The notes beneath the pieces were generated by a model, which worked only from the letters and a program-made list of their open reading frames with translations, did no database searches and was not told the origin of the DNA. A program made the position numbers and the translations under genes. DNA of 64,000 nucleotides from UBA7446 sp965657545 (lineage in GTDB: Bacteria; Bacteroidota; Bacteroidia; Flavobacteriales; Flavobacteriaceae). The DNA is taken from assembly GCA_965657545.1 (NCBI GenBank), contig CBFHOG010000002.1, positions 1-64,000 on the forward strand, read 5' to 3'. Of the stretch, positions 7,438 to 16,777 are shown piece by piece. Position 1 is the first letter of the stretch. Every line of letters begins with the position of its first letter.

Positions 7438-10052
7438 AGCGAATCCAATCGGGACTTGAGTGTTGCAATTTTCTCTCCCGCTTCGTTAGCTTTTTTGCGT
7501 TCTAAATCAACTACTTGCACAGGTGCATTTGTCACAAAGCGTTCGTTAGAAAGCTTTTTCTGTACCGATTTTAAAAATCCTTCCTGATACGCAAGCTCTT
7601 CTTCAATTTTAGCTCGTTCTTCTTCCAAATTTGATGCAGCTACAGGGACAAAATATTCATGTGCATGTACACGAAACGATAGTGCCTGATCGGGAGCAGT
7701 AGAAATCTGTTCCCAAGATGAAACGTTTACCAGCTTTTTTACAATGGGTCGCAAAGAAATTCCATCTTTCGCTGTTTCTATCAATTGCAAAGGTTCCTTA
7801 AAAGGGATATTTTGTTTTTTACGAATGGTACGCAACTGGGAAATCAACTCAGTAGAGTGTTCAAATTGTTTCAATACATCAACGTTTATATCTTTTTGCT
7901 CTGGCCATGAAGAAACAATAAGTGCTTCTTCTTTTGAACGTGATTTAAAAGCATGCCACAATTCTTCTGATAAAAAAGGCATAAACGGATGTAATAATTT
8001 TAAATTATCTTCGAAAAGCGCACATACTTTTTGATAGGTTTCTGCATCAATACTTGCGCCGTAAGCAGGCTTTACAATCTCCAATAACCACGAACAAAAA
8101 TCGTCCCATATAAGTTTGTAAGTCGCCATCAACGCATCTGAAATCCGATATTTACTAAAGTGATCATCAATGGTTTCAAGCGTTTGCTGAAACTTTGCAT
8201 CATACCAATCCAATCCAATAGTTGCTGTTGTACAAGCAGAAAGGTTTTCATCCACATTCCAGCTTTGCACCAACCGGAAGGCATTCCAGATTTTATTGGC
8301 AAAATTCTTTCCCTGTTGACATAGATTTTCGTCAAATAACAAATCGTTTCCTGCCGCTGCACTTAGTAGCAACCCAACCCGAACACCATCTGCACCATAA
8401 GTATCCATCAGTTTTATGGCATCCGGTGAATTCCCAAGTTGTTTCGACATCTTTCTGCCTTGACCATCACGAACTAGACCTGTCAGATAGACATGAGAAA
8501 AAGGCTTTTCATCGCGTAACGCATAACCTGACATAATCATTCTTGCAACCCAAAAAAACAAAATATCGGGACCTGTTACCAATTCTTGTGTTGGATAATA
8601 ATAGGAAACCTCCTCGTTTTCTGGTTCTAACACACCATTAAAAACCGAAATAGGCCAAAGCCAAGAAGAAAACCACGTATCCAATACATCATCGTCTTGC
8701 GATAAATCATCCAATGTTAGGGTCTCGTCTTTGGAAGCGGTTTTCGCTTTTGCTAGGGCCTCCTCTTTTGTGGATGCTACAACTACATTTTCCTTATTAA
8801 CGCCATAATAATAGGCCGGTATTTGATGTCCCCACCACAGCTGTCGCGAAATATTCCAATCACGGATGTTATTCATCCAATGCCTGTAAGTATTGATGAA
8901 TTTTTTAGGGACAAGCTGTACATCATTATTTTCCACAGCGTCAATTGCAGGTTTTGCTAAATCCTCCATACGCAAAAACCACTGATCGGAAAGGCGTGGC
9001 TCTATCACTGCTTTAGTGCGCTCAGAAGTACCAACTTTATGCGTATGAGGTGTGATTTTAACCAAACTCCCATTAGCTTCAAGTTCTTTTACAACAGCCT
9101 TGCGTACTGCAAATCGGTCCTGTCCTTTGTAATGAAGCCCTTGGTGGTTAAGCGTTCCGTCGGAATTAAAAATATCAATAAACTCAAGGTTGTGCTTATC
9201 CCCTAACAACTTATCATTTTCGTCGTGAGCAGGGGTAACTTTTAAACATCCTGTTCCGAGCTCAAGGCTTACATATTCATCTTTGATTATGGGTACTGCT
9301 CTATTAACGAGTGGAACAATCGCTCTTTTACCGTGTAAATTTGTGTAACGTTCATCTTCTGGGTGAATGGCAACAGCTGTATCTCCAAAAAGGGTTTCAG
9401 GTCTGGTGGTAGCAATTACCACTTTTTCATCACTGCCCTCGATGTTGTAGGAAATATGATATAAATTTCCTTGTCTTTCTTCGTGAATAACTTCTTCGTC
9501 GGATAAGGTAGTTTGCGCTTCAGGATCCCAATTTACCATACGATAACCGCGATAAATCAGTCCTTTTTCATACATATCAACAAACACCTTAATTACAGAT
9601 TTCGACATGTCTGCATCGAGAGTAAATTTGGTGCGTTCCCAATCACAAGAACAACCTAATTTTTTTAGTTGTTCCAAAATAATACCACCGTGTTCATGCG
9701 TCCAATCCCAAGCATGTGCTAGAAAAGCCTCTCGACCAATATCGGCTTTATCGATGCCTTCATTTTTGAGCTTATTCACCACTTTAGCTTCCGTAGCTAT
9801 GGAGGCGTGATCTGTACCAGGGACCCAACAAGCATTGAAACCGCGCATACGTGCCCTGCGAATAAGAACATCTTGCAAAGTATTGTTCATTAAGTGTCCC
9901 ATGTGCAGTACTCCTGTCACATTGGGTGGAGGGATAACGATGGTGTAAGGCTTACGGTTGTCTGGCGTAGAGTGAAAATAATTGTGTTGCGTCCAGTAAT
10001 CGTACCATTTTTGCTCTACTGCAGCGGGTGTAAACTTAGAAGGGATGGACAT
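7434..10052 (-). CDS. valS: Valine--tRNA ligase
   Basis: 872 aa from the ATG at 10052 (MSIPSKFTPAAVEQKWYDYW). Class I signature motifs are present: PPPNVTGVLHMGH at residues 41-53 (HIGH-type) and GRKMSKQLGNSPD near 535 (KMSKS-type). The large editing insert carries ATTRPETLFGDTA. The C-terminal ~70 residues form the coiled-coil arm typical of ValRS. The 11 upstream residues of the longer frame are rejected, because a TAnnTTTG box at 10073-10080 places the transcript start near 10069. It is convergent with psd and divergent from the DUF1573 gene. Confidence 0.97.
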   Translation of the reverse strand: MSIPSKFTPAAVEQKWYDYWTQHNYFHSTPDNRKPYTIVIPPPNVTGVLHMGHLMNNTLQDVLIRRARMRGFNACWVPGTDHASIATEAKVVNKLKNEGIDKADIGREAFLAHAWDWTHEHGGIILEQLKKLGCSCDWERTKFTLDADMSKSVIKVFVDMYEKGLIYRGYRMVNWDPEAQTTLSDEEVIHEERQGNLYHISYNIEGSDEKVVIATTRPETLFGDTAVAIHPEDERYTNLHGKRAIVPLVNRAVPIIKDEYVSLELGTGCLKVTPAHDENDKLLGDKHNLEFIDIFNSDGTLNHQGLHYKGQDRFAVRKAVVKELEANGSLVKITPHTHKVGTSERTKAVIEPRLSDQWFLRMEDLAKPAIDAVENNDVQLVPKKFINTYRHWMNNIRDWNISRQLWWGHQIPAYYYGVNKENVVVASTKEEALAKAKTASKDETLTLDDLSQDDDVLDTWFSSWLWPISVFNGVLEPENEEVSYYYPTQELVTGPDILFFWVARMIMSGYALRDEKPFSHVYLTGLVRDGQGRKMSKQLGNSPDAIKLMDTYGADGVRVGLLLSAAAGNDLLFDENLCQQGKNFANKIWNAFRLVQSWNVDENLSACTTATIGLDWYDAKFQQTLETIDDHFSKYRISDALMATYKLIWDDFCSWLLEIVKPAYGASIDAETYQKVCALFEDNLKLLHPFMPFLSEELWHAFKSRSKEEALIVSSWPEQKDINVDVLKQFEHSTELISQLRTIRKKQNIPFKEPLQLIETAKDGISLRPIVKKLVNVSSWEQISTAPDQALSFRVHAHEYFVPVAASNLEEERAKIEEELAYQEGFLKSVQKKLSNERFVTNAPVQVVDLERKKANEAGEKIATLKSRLDSL

Positions 10053-10072
10053 ATAATATGCGTTAACAAACG

Positions 10073-10080
10073 CAAATGTA
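10073..10080 (-). promoter_or_regulatory. Likely -7 box of valS
   Basis: TACATTTG on the minus strand, 20 nt before the chosen valS ATG. The -33 region is weak (TTTC at a suitable distance). It overlaps the extra codons of the longer reading frame, which supports the shorter start. Confidence 0.4.
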
Positions 10081-10161
10081 GGCATCGAATGGTGAAATTG
10101 AAAGACCTAATTTTGCTCAATTCATCAGAATGTGTAATTTAGTCAAACCAAATTTCAAGTC

Positions 10162-10551
10162 ATGAAAAAATTATTTCTATCTATATTTTTTGTAATCTTA
10201 GGCTATTGTGCTGTTGCTCAAGAAGTTGCAACCATAACTTTTGACTCATTGGTCGTAGATTATGGCACAATAAACAAAGGGGACGATGGCATTCGTCAAT
10301 TTAAATTCACCAATACTGGAACTGCAGATTTGCAAATCACGCAAGTACGCTCTTCATGTGGATGTACCATCCCCAAAAAGCCTTCTGGTGCTATTGCGCC
10401 TGGCGCTTCTGACGTAATTGAAGTGAAATATGACACCCAACGTGTTGGGCCCATTCGTAAAACCATAACGGTAGCTTCCAATGCCTCCAATGGAATGGTA
10501 GCCTTAAAAATTAAAGGGGAAGTCCAAGAGGAACCCGTAGAGGAAGAATAA
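10162..10551 (+). CDS. Exported DUF1573 protein
   Basis: 129 aa. The Sec signal peptide is residues 1-19 (MKKLFLSIFFVILGYCAVAQ). The remainder is one DUF1573 domain, an ASH/Ig-like beta sandwich, with the family signature FTNTGTADLQITQVRSSCGC and a GPIRKTITVASNA-type second half. The C-G-C pair is conserved in the family. The C-terminus is acidic (EEPVEEE). The function is unknown. A possible TAATTTTG promoter box lies at 10108-10115. The next gene starts 56 nt downstream. Confidence 0.88.
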   Translation: MKKLFLSIFFVILGYCAVAQEVATITFDSLVVDYGTINKGDDGIRQFKFTNTGTADLQITQVRSSCGCTIPKKPSGAIAPGASDVIEVKYDTQRVGPIRKTITVASNASNGMVALKIKGEVQEEPVEEE

Positions 10552-10607
10552 AATCTAACACTACACGCTCATTTTTCGCATCTTTGCAGGCAAATTATCT
10601 TTAGTTC

Positions 10608-11813
10608 ATGCCAAACATTTCACGCAAAGGAGCCAATTTACCTACCTCACCTATTCGTAAACTAGCACGTCAAGCCACACTTGCAAAGCAACGAGGCGTG
10701 GAAGTTTATCACCTTAATATAGGACAACCCGATTTACCAAGCCCCAATAAGGCTTTGGATGCTATAAAATCATACAAGGAAACTGTAATTGCTTACGGCC
10801 CTTCCGAGGGAACACAATCTTTTCGTGAAAAACTAGCGGCATACTACGAACAACACAATGTCGATGTGGATGCTGAAGATATTTTGGTTACTACAGGCGC
10901 AAGTGAGGCAATTATAATGGCGCTTGATTGTATTACAAACGAAGGCGATGAACTTATTATTCCAGAACCTTTTTATGCCAACTATGAAACCTTTGCCGCG
11001 GCTTGCGGTGTAAGTGTTGTTGGTATTCCCTCAGATTTTGAAAGTCAATTTGCTTTACCTTCAATTGATAAAATTGAAGCAGCAATTACACCCAAAACAC
11101 GCGCGCTGTTTATATGTAACCCCAACAATCCCTCGGGTTATGTATATACGAAATCCGAACTTGAGGATTTGGCTCAGCTGGCGCTAAAACACGATATTTT
11201 TTTTATCGTTGATGAGGTTTATAGAGAGTTTGTTTACGATGACAACACCCATATATCTGTATTACAATTTAAAGGACTCGAGCAACATGCCATTTTGATA
11301 GATTCAATGTCAAAAAGATACAGCATGTGTGGAGCACGGATCGGATGCTTAATCACAAAAAATAAGGAAATTACACATGCTGCGTTAAAATTTGCACAAT
11401 CAAGGCTTTGTCCGCCAACAATTGCCCTTCACGCTTGTGAAGCAGCTCTTGATGAACCGGCGCAATATTTAACAAATGCTGTCGCGGAATATTACAAAAG
11501 AAGAGAAGCTGCCGTGACATATCTAAAGTCTATAGAAGGAGTTGAGGTAGCTCAGCCCAAAGGGGCGTTTTATTGTTTGGTACGCCTTCCTGTTTCTGAT
11601 AGCGATCATTTTGCCAAGTGGATGCTTGAGTCTTTTCAGGATAGTAATGAAACACTTATGGTGGCACCTGCAAATGGCTTTTTCTCCGGGGATATTTCGG
11701 GAAAAGACATGATTCGCATCGCTTTTGTACTCCAAGTTGATAAACTCAAAAGGGCGTTAGAATTGCTAAAATTAGGCTTAGCCACATATATTAATCAAGG
11801 ACATGGAAGTTAA
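10608..11813 (+). CDS. PLP-dependent aminotransferase, class I (aspartate aminotransferase-like)
   Basis: 401 aa, fold type I. The PLP-binding lysine is in SMSKRYSMCGARIG at about residue 236, preceded by ICNPNNPSGYVYTKSELEDL and the DEVYREFVY segment that carries the cofactor Asp/Tyr. This pattern fits the AspC-like subgroup acting on aspartate or aromatic amino acids, but the substrate is not determined. The end overlaps murB by 11 nt, so they are probably co-transcribed. A near-consensus box TATCTTTA lies 4 nt before the ATG. Confidence 0.92.
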   Translation: MPNISRKGANLPTSPIRKLARQATLAKQRGVEVYHLNIGQPDLPSPNKALDAIKSYKETVIAYGPSEGTQSFREKLAAYYEQHNVDVDAEDILVTTGASEAIIMALDCITNEGDELIIPEPFYANYETFAAACGVSVVGIPSDFESQFALPSIDKIEAAITPKTRALFICNPNNPSGYVYTKSELEDLAQLALKHDIFFIVDEVYREFVYDDNTHISVLQFKGLEQHAILIDSMSKRYSMCGARIGCLITKNKEITHAALKFAQSRLCPPTIALHACEAALDEPAQYLTNAVAEYYKRREAAVTYLKSIEGVEVAQPKGAFYCLVRLPVSDSDHFAKWMLESFQDSNETLMVAPANGFFSGDISGKDMIRIAFVLQVDKLKRALELLKLGLATYINQGHGS

Positions 11814-12819
11814 ACACCAGTTTTCTTTAGCGGAATTAAACACCTTTGGCCTTGCTGTTCATACACCGCTTTTTACTGAAGTCACAACAAGTTTGGCGTT
11901 ACAAGAAGTACTTAAAGATCCACGTTTTAAGAACGCGCTAATTTTGGGGGGTGGAAGTAATGTATTGTTGCTTCAAAATTTAACTAGACCTGTAATTAAA
12001 ATCTCTATTCCAGGCATTCGGATTATTGAAGAAAATGAGCAATCTGTTATCGTTTCAGCTGGTGCAGGCGTAGTTTGGCACGATTTGGTAATGTGGAGTA
12101 TCGTAAATAATTTGGGCGGTATTGAAAATCTTAGCCTTATCCCAGGTTTGGTAGGCGCAGCACCTATTCAAAACATTGGTGCATATGGGGTTGAGTTGAG
12201 TGATGTATTTCACAACGCTATCGGAATTGGTAGAAAAACAGGAGATTCAAAAATTTTTGAGACAAAAGACTGCGCATTTGGTTATCGTGATTCCATTTTT
12301 AAAAATGAATTAAAAGATGAATATGTAATCACAACTCTACGCTTATCACTAACAAAATCAAAACATAAACTTCATTTGGAATACGGAGGTATTTCAAAAA
12401 CACTTGATGAAATGGGTGTTGCAGCACCAACTATAGACGATGTGGCAAGAGCCGTCATTCGAATCAGAAGCGCAAAACTCCCAGACCCGACCAAGCTGGG
12501 CAATGCGGGAAGTTTCTTTAAAAATCCAATCGTTTTAAAATCCAAAGCAACTCAAATGGCTAAGGACTTCCCCGATATACCGGCATACAACATTGATGAA
12601 AACTTTACTAAAATTCCTGCGGGCTGGCTCATTGAACAATCAGGATTTAAGGGAAAGGTTTTCGGAAATGTAGGTATGCATAAAAATCAAGCGTTGGTAT
12701 TGGTGAATTATGGAGCGGCCACTGGAACTGAACTATGGGAACACGCACAACGGGTTATGGAGGCGGTATTGTCAAAATTTGATGTTGAATTAGAACCCGA
12801 AGTAAACCTTATCAATTAA
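11803..12819 (+). CDS. murB: UDP-N-acetylenolpyruvoylglucosamine reductase
   Basis: 338 aa, type I MurB. It reduces UDP-GlcNAc-enolpyruvate to UDP-MurNAc using FAD and NADPH, a cytoplasmic peptidoglycan step. The FAD-binding part shows ILGGGSNVLLL and IPGLVGAAPIQNIGAYGVE. The C-terminal domain has GNAGSFFKNP with the proton-donating serine, and a Glu near the end (VELEPEVNLIN). It starts inside the aminotransferase gene. The following small membrane protein gene begins 19 nt later. Confidence 0.97.
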   Translation: MEVKHQFSLAELNTFGLAVHTPLFTEVTTSLALQEVLKDPRFKNALILGGGSNVLLLQNLTRPVIKISIPGIRIIEENEQSVIVSAGAGVVWHDLVMWSIVNNLGGIENLSLIPGLVGAAPIQNIGAYGVELSDVFHNAIGIGRKTGDSKIFETKDCAFGYRDSIFKNELKDEYVITTLRLSLTKSKHKLHLEYGGISKTLDEMGVAAPTIDDVARAVIRIRSAKLPDPTKLGNAGSFFKNPIVLKSKATQMAKDFPDIPAYNIDENFTKIPAGWLIEQSGFKGKVFGNVGMHKNQALVLVNYGAATGTELWEHAQRVMEAVLSKFDVELEPEVNLIN

Positions 12820-12838
12820 TTTTTTCTATTTTTATTCC

Positions 12839-13048
12839 ATGGAACTCTTTATTATTACCCTCATATTGTTAGCCTTAGCTTTTGCTGGAATTGCCATTAA
12901 AATATGGGCGAAAAAAGGAGGGGAGTTTGCAGGCACTTGCGCAAGTCAGAGTCCATTTCTAAACAAAGAAGGCGAAGCTTGTAGTCTTTGCGGAAAACTG
13001 CCAAATCAACAAACAGACTGCGATCTACCCAAACCCGAACACAACTAA
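12839..13048 (+). CDS. Small membrane protein with cysteine motifs
   Basis: 69 aa. One N-terminal transmembrane helix (residues 2-22, ELFIITLILLALAFAGIAIK) is followed by a short tail with four cysteines, at GTCASQ, GEACSLCGK and QTDC. The CxxC pair suggests metal binding or disulfide formation. Similar small proteins are, to my memory, conserved in flavobacteria without a known role. It lies between murB and a sigma-factor gene, 3 nt from the latter, so it may function with it. It cannot be assigned further. Confidence 0.75.
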   Translation: MELFIITLILLALAFAGIAIKIWAKKGGEFAGTCASQSPFLNKEGEACSLCGKLPNQQTDCDLPKPEHN

Positions 13049-13051
13049 TCC

Positions 13052-13612
13052 GTGGCAAAACCTGCGGCACTTGACGAAAAAATTGCGTTGGCCCAACGAG
13101 GTGACCAACATGCATTTCGCTATTTATTAGAACTTTATTGGAGTGACGTACTTGGGTTTATGCTACTACGCACCCAAAATGAAAACGAAGCAGAAGAACT
13201 TACCATTCGGTGTTTTGGAAAAGCTTTTGAGAAAATTAACACCTACAACCCAGACTACGGCTTTAAGACTTGGCTAACGACCATCGCCAAAAACCTGCAT
13301 ATAGATCAGGTGCGAAAAAAAACACTACCAACTGTTACCACAGAATCAAATCAAGAAATAGCACAAAATATTGCTGATAATGCACCCGATCCAGAAGACG
13401 ATTTAATTCGAAAACAACGCCTCGAAACTTTGCTGAACAATATCAAAACACTAAAACCACACTATAGGGAAGTAATCCAACTCAAATACTTACAAGAACT
13501 TAGCATTAAACAAATGGCAAAAAAATTAGACAGTAGTGAAAGTACGGTTAAGGTAAAACTAATGCGAGCGAGAAAACTATTGGCTGAAATTTTAGCAAAT
13601 CAAAATATTTAA
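13052..13612 (+). CDS. RNA polymerase sigma-70 factor, ECF type
   Basis: 186 aa with a GTG start at 13052. Region 2 spans about residues 20-90 (HAFRYLLELYWSDVLGFML and FKTWLTTIAKNLHIDQVRKK). Region 4 is near 130-180 (YREVIQLKYLQELSIKQMAK, then the recognition helix SSESTVKVKLMRARKLL). It lacks regions 1 and 3, as ECF sigma factors do. No anti-sigma gene is adjacent; the preceding small membrane protein and the following transporter are the only candidates for partners. The target promoters are unknown. Confidence 0.92.
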   Translation: MAKPAALDEKIALAQRGDQHAFRYLLELYWSDVLGFMLLRTQNENEAEELTIRCFGKAFEKINTYNPDYGFKTWLTTIAKNLHIDQVRKKTLPTVTTESNQEIAQNIADNAPDPEDDLIRKQRLETLLNNIKTLKPHYREVIQLKYLQELSIKQMAKKLDSSESTVKVKLMRARKLLAEILANQNI

Positions 13613-13613
13613 A

Positions 13614-14822
13614 TTGATAGCCGTTTTTAGACGATTAGGACCAGGGTTACTTTTTGCGGGCGCAGCGATTGGTGTTTCGCATTTGGTACAATCTACCCGT
13701 GCAGGAGCTGATTTTGGTCTTGGACTGGTTTGGGCACTCATTTTGGTAAATCTAGTAAAATATCCCTTTTTCCAATTTGGACCGCGCTATGCATTGGCAA
13801 CTGGGGAAAGTTTATTGGAGGGCTATCGCCGTATGGGAAAGGGTGTTTTGGTTGTGTATTACATCCTCAATATAGCCACCATGTTTACCATTCAGGCTGC
13901 AGTTACTGCCGTAACCGCTGGAATCGCAGCACGACTTTTGGGCATTGAATCCTCAGCTATGATGTCTGTTATGGTAGCGCTGTTGTGTTTTGCTGTGCTT
14001 TGGCGTGGTAAATACAGCTGGCTGGATAAAAGCATGAAAATTATTGTTCTTGTTCTAAGCATTAGTACCTTAATTGCAGTGCTATTTGCCTTTGGGACAA
14101 AACCCAATCTGAATTTTACACAAGTTTTACCCGTAACTTCATCTGAATGGGTTTTTCTTATTGCCTTCATGGGTTGGATGCCTGGTCCTTTAGATATTTC
14201 AATATGGCATTCCCTATGGGCACTTGAAAAGAAAAAAATCAATCCAAAAACTACACTGAAATCTTCCCTTTTTGATTTTAATGTTGGATATGGTGTGACT
14301 TTGTTTTTGGGGCTTTGTTTTGTTGTTTTGGGCGCAACGGTGATGTTTGACTCAGGTGTTTCTTTTTCTTCTAGTGGTGCAACTTTTGCAGGTCAACTAA
14401 TCGGATTATACACCTCACTTATGGGAAGTGAGTGGTTTGTGATTATTGCCATTGCAGCACTTACCACCATGTTTAGTACTACCTTAACTACTTTAGATGC
14501 TTCTCCACGAGTTATGGCGCATATCACCAAAATACTGAATGGAAAATATGCCAATAAACAACATACGTGGGTGCTGATTCTTACGGCAGGTACTTGTCTT
14601 ATTTTTTTGGTTTTTGCTGCCGAAATGGGATTGCTTGTACAAATTGCAACAATCCTTTCCTTTTTGACAGCGCCTTTTTATGCCGCTGCAAATTTAGCCT
14701 TGGTTACAAGTAGTCATATGCCTGAAAAAAATCGCCCTAAAAAATGGCTCCGCGTAGCTAGTGTGTTAGGAATTTTGTTCTTAATTGGCTTTAGCGTTAT
14801 ATACCTCAACGTACTTTTTTGA
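13614..14822 (+). CDS. Divergent Nramp-family membrane transporter
   Basis: 402 aa with a TTG start directly after the sigma-factor stop. There are about eleven hydrophobic helices. Nramp similarity is seen in GPGLLFAGAAIGVSHLVQST at the start and FMGWMPGPLDISIWHSLWA in the middle. Canonical Nramp transporters have DPGN in TM1 and a Met-Pro-His motif in TM6 that bind the metal. Here these positions read GVSH and MPGP, so classical Mn2+/Fe2+ transport is doubtful. The substrate is unknown. It is the last gene of the murB run, and its stop overlaps the lipA -33 element. Confidence 0.8.
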   Translation: MIAVFRRLGPGLLFAGAAIGVSHLVQSTRAGADFGLGLVWALILVNLVKYPFFQFGPRYALATGESLLEGYRRMGKGVLVVYYILNIATMFTIQAAVTAVTAGIAARLLGIESSAMMSVMVALLCFAVLWRGKYSWLDKSMKIIVLVLSISTLIAVLFAFGTKPNLNFTQVLPVTSSEWVFLIAFMGWMPGPLDISIWHSLWALEKKKINPKTTLKSSLFDFNVGYGVTLFLGLCFVVLGATVMFDSGVSFSSSGATFAGQLIGLYTSLMGSEWFVIIAIAALTTMFSTTLTTLDASPRVMAHITKILNGKYANKQHTWVLILTAGTCLIFLVFAAEMGLLVQIATILSFLTAPFYAAANLALVTSSHMPEKNRPKKWLRVASVLGILFLIGFSVIYLNVLF

Positions 14823-14846
14823 TACCGTTTTTGTTTTGTAAATTTG
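14819..14846 (+). promoter_or_regulatory. Likely lipA promoter
   Basis: TTG (14819-14821), 17 nt spacer, TAAATTTG (14839-14846). This fits the Bacteroidota TTG/TAnnTTTG pattern. The ATG of lipA follows 17 nt after the box. The -33 element lies within the last codons of the transporter gene. Confidence 0.55.
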
Positions 14847-14863
14847 TATTCTAAAATTGCTGA

Positions 14864-15739
14864 ATGTCTGATACTGTTACCACTACCGTTCCTGTACGAG
14901 CACCCAAACCGAAATGGTTACGTGTAAAATTACCAACAGGTAAAAAATATACGGAGCTTCGAGGATTGGTTGATAAATACGAACTGCATACCATTTGCAC
15001 CTCGGGGAGCTGTCCCAATATGGGCGAATGTTGGGGTGAAGGAACAGCAACGTTCATGATTTTAGGAAACATCTGTACGCGTTCGTGTGGGTTTTGTGGC
15101 GTACAAACAGGGCGTCCAGACACCGTGGATTGGGCAGAACCCGAAAAAGTGGGGCGTTCAATTAAAATCATGGGCATTAAACATGCGGTAATCACATCCG
15201 TTGACCGTGACGATTTACCCGATCAAGGTACTATTATTTGGGTCGAAACCGTACAGGCCATCCGACGTATGAATCCAAATACAACGCTTGAAACGCTTAT
15301 TCCAGATTTTCAGGGAAGAGAGGACCTGCTCGATCGTATCGTTACCGTAGCGCCAGAAGTAGTTTCACACAATATGGAAACCGTGCGTAGGCTAACGCGC
15401 GAAGTACGTATTCAAGCCAAATATGACAGAAGTTTAGAAGTGCTCCGGTACCTAAAGCAAGAGGGTGTTCATCGTACTAAGTCTGGCTTGATGCTTGGCT
15501 TGGGTGAAACAGAAGACGAAGTCATTGAATCCATGGAGGATTTACGTAAGGCAAACGTAGATATCATCACACTTGGTCAGTATTTGCAACCCTCTAAAAA
15601 ACACCTGCCTGTTGCCGAGTTTATTACACCAGAGCAATTTAAAAAATATGAGGTTTTGGGCAAAGAAATGGGCTTTCGTCATGTGGAAAGTGGCGCACTA
15701 GTGCGTTCTTCGTATAAAGCACACAAACACATTGCGTAA
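14864..15739 (+). CDS. lipA: Lipoyl synthase
   Basis: 291 aa radical SAM enzyme that inserts two sulfurs into protein-bound octanoyl groups to form lipoyl cofactor. The auxiliary cluster cysteines are in CTSGSCPNMGEC. The radical SAM cluster is in CTRSCGFC, and the C-terminal SGALVRSSYKA carries the family's conserved serine. It acts on the octanoylated lipoyl domains made by LipB, encoded at 39156-39860. It ends directly against the convergent lpxK stop with no gap. Confidence 0.97.
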   Translation: MSDTVTTTVPVRAPKPKWLRVKLPTGKKYTELRGLVDKYELHTICTSGSCPNMGECWGEGTATFMILGNICTRSCGFCGVQTGRPDTVDWAEPEKVGRSIKIMGIKHAVITSVDRDDLPDQGTIIWVETVQAIRRMNPNTTLETLIPDFQGREDLLDRIVTVAPEVVSHNMETVRRLTREVRIQAKYDRSLEVLRYLKQEGVHRTKSGLMLGLGETEDEVIESMEDLRKANVDIITLGQYLQPSKKHLPVAEFITPEQFKKYEVLGKEMGFRHVESGALVRSSYKAHKHIA

Positions 15740-16744
15740 TTAATTTTTAATGGCACCAGCAACTGCTGCTAAAAAATTCTTTTCATTTCCCAAAAACCGA
15801 ACTCGAACACCCAATGAGTATAGCTTTGGTACGTTGTAAGGCGCAAGGCGTACTGCATCTTTTTCTGTGGTTAATATTGGGCTATTAATTTTTTGTAAAG
15901 CTGCTATTTCAGCTTTGGTAAACACGTGATGGTCTGGAAAAGACTGATGTGTGTAGGTTGCTTTTTTTTCATCCAAAAAAGCACATAATGTACTTGGATT
16001 GGCAATACCAGTAATCAAGACAAAAGGAGTTTTAATAAATTCTTCCAAAGGCATTTCAGCTGCGCCACGAACTTTAGTGTCATAATCGAGGGTTGTAAAA
16101 AACAATTGTTGCGTTGGCAAAACGTCAAGTTTTTCTGCATATGTTTTTTTAATTTCTTCGGGTAATATTGCGGGACATTTGGTCACCACAACCACATCAG
16201 CTTGTTGGGCTGCCGAAGTAGGTTCGCGTAAATTTCCAACGGGGAGAAGTGCATCCGAAAACCACGGATCTTGAAAGGTAGTGAGTACTATTTTAAAAGA
16301 CGATTTTAAACGTAAATGCTGAAGCGCATCATCTAGGAAAAAGGCATCTATTTTAGGGTATTCTTCAAGCATTTGCATAAGTCCATTGGGGCGGTGTTCA
16401 CATACGGATACCGCGACGTTTGGATGTTTTTGAGCAAGCATTTTAGGCTCATCACCAACCTCAGTGGCAGTAGTATTTGGTGTAACAACGACATAGCCTT
16501 TTGACCTACGTCCATACCCACGACTGAGAATTCCGAGCTTGTATTTTTTGGAAAATTTGGTAATTAAATAATCTACTATCGGCGTTTTTCCGGTACCACC
16601 AGTAGAAATATTACCCACAGCAATAACAGGAACTGGTGCCGTGTAACGCGAAAAGACACCCTTTTTGTACAGTGATTTACGCAAGAAAACCCCTGCTGAA
16701 AAGATAACTTGAAGTGGAAATAATGCTTTTCTCCATTTAGCCAT
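15740..16744 (-). CDS. lpxK: Tetraacyldisaccharide 4'-kinase
   Basis: 334 aa from the ATG at 16744 (MAKWRKALFPLQ). It phosphorylates the lipid A disaccharide at the 4' position on the inner membrane face. The N-terminal amphipathic/hydrophobic region is followed by a P-loop-type motif VGNISTGGTGKTP, a conserved feature of LpxK. FFLDDALQHLRLKS gives the family's DD-x-x-QH site. The 23 extra codons of the longer frame overlap the divergent Nif3-like gene and lack promoter support, while a TAnnTTTG box sits 5 nt before the chosen ATG. Confidence 0.94.
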   Translation of the reverse strand: MAKWRKALFPLQVIFSAGVFLRKSLYKKGVFSRYTAPVPVIAVGNISTGGTGKTPIVDYLITKFSKKYKLGILSRGYGRRSKGYVVVTPNTTATEVGDEPKMLAQKHPNVAVSVCEHRPNGLMQMLEEYPKIDAFFLDDALQHLRLKSSFKIVLTTFQDPWFSDALLPVGNLREPTSAAQQADVVVVTKCPAILPEEIKKTYAEKLDVLPTQQLFFTTLDYDTKVRGAAEMPLEEFIKTPFVLITGIANPSTLCAFLDEKKATYTHQSFPDHHVFTKAEIAALQKINSPILTTEKDAVRLAPYNVPKLYSLGVRVRFLGNEKNFLAAVAGAIKN

Positions 16745-16749
16745 AAAAA

Positions 16750-16772
16750 CAAAAGTAGAACTTTTATCTTTG
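16750..16772. promoter_or_regulatory. Divergent promoter pair for lpxK and the Nif3-like gene
   Basis: Two exact TAnnTTTG boxes face away from each other in 33 nt: TACTTTTG on the minus strand (16750-16757) and TATCTTTG on the plus strand (16765-16772). Each ends 5 nt before its start codon, so both transcripts would be practically leaderless. The -33 region of each promoter would lie in the other promoter or in the opposite gene's first codons, so the two are likely to interfere. Confidence 0.5.
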
Positions 16773-16777
16773 GAACT

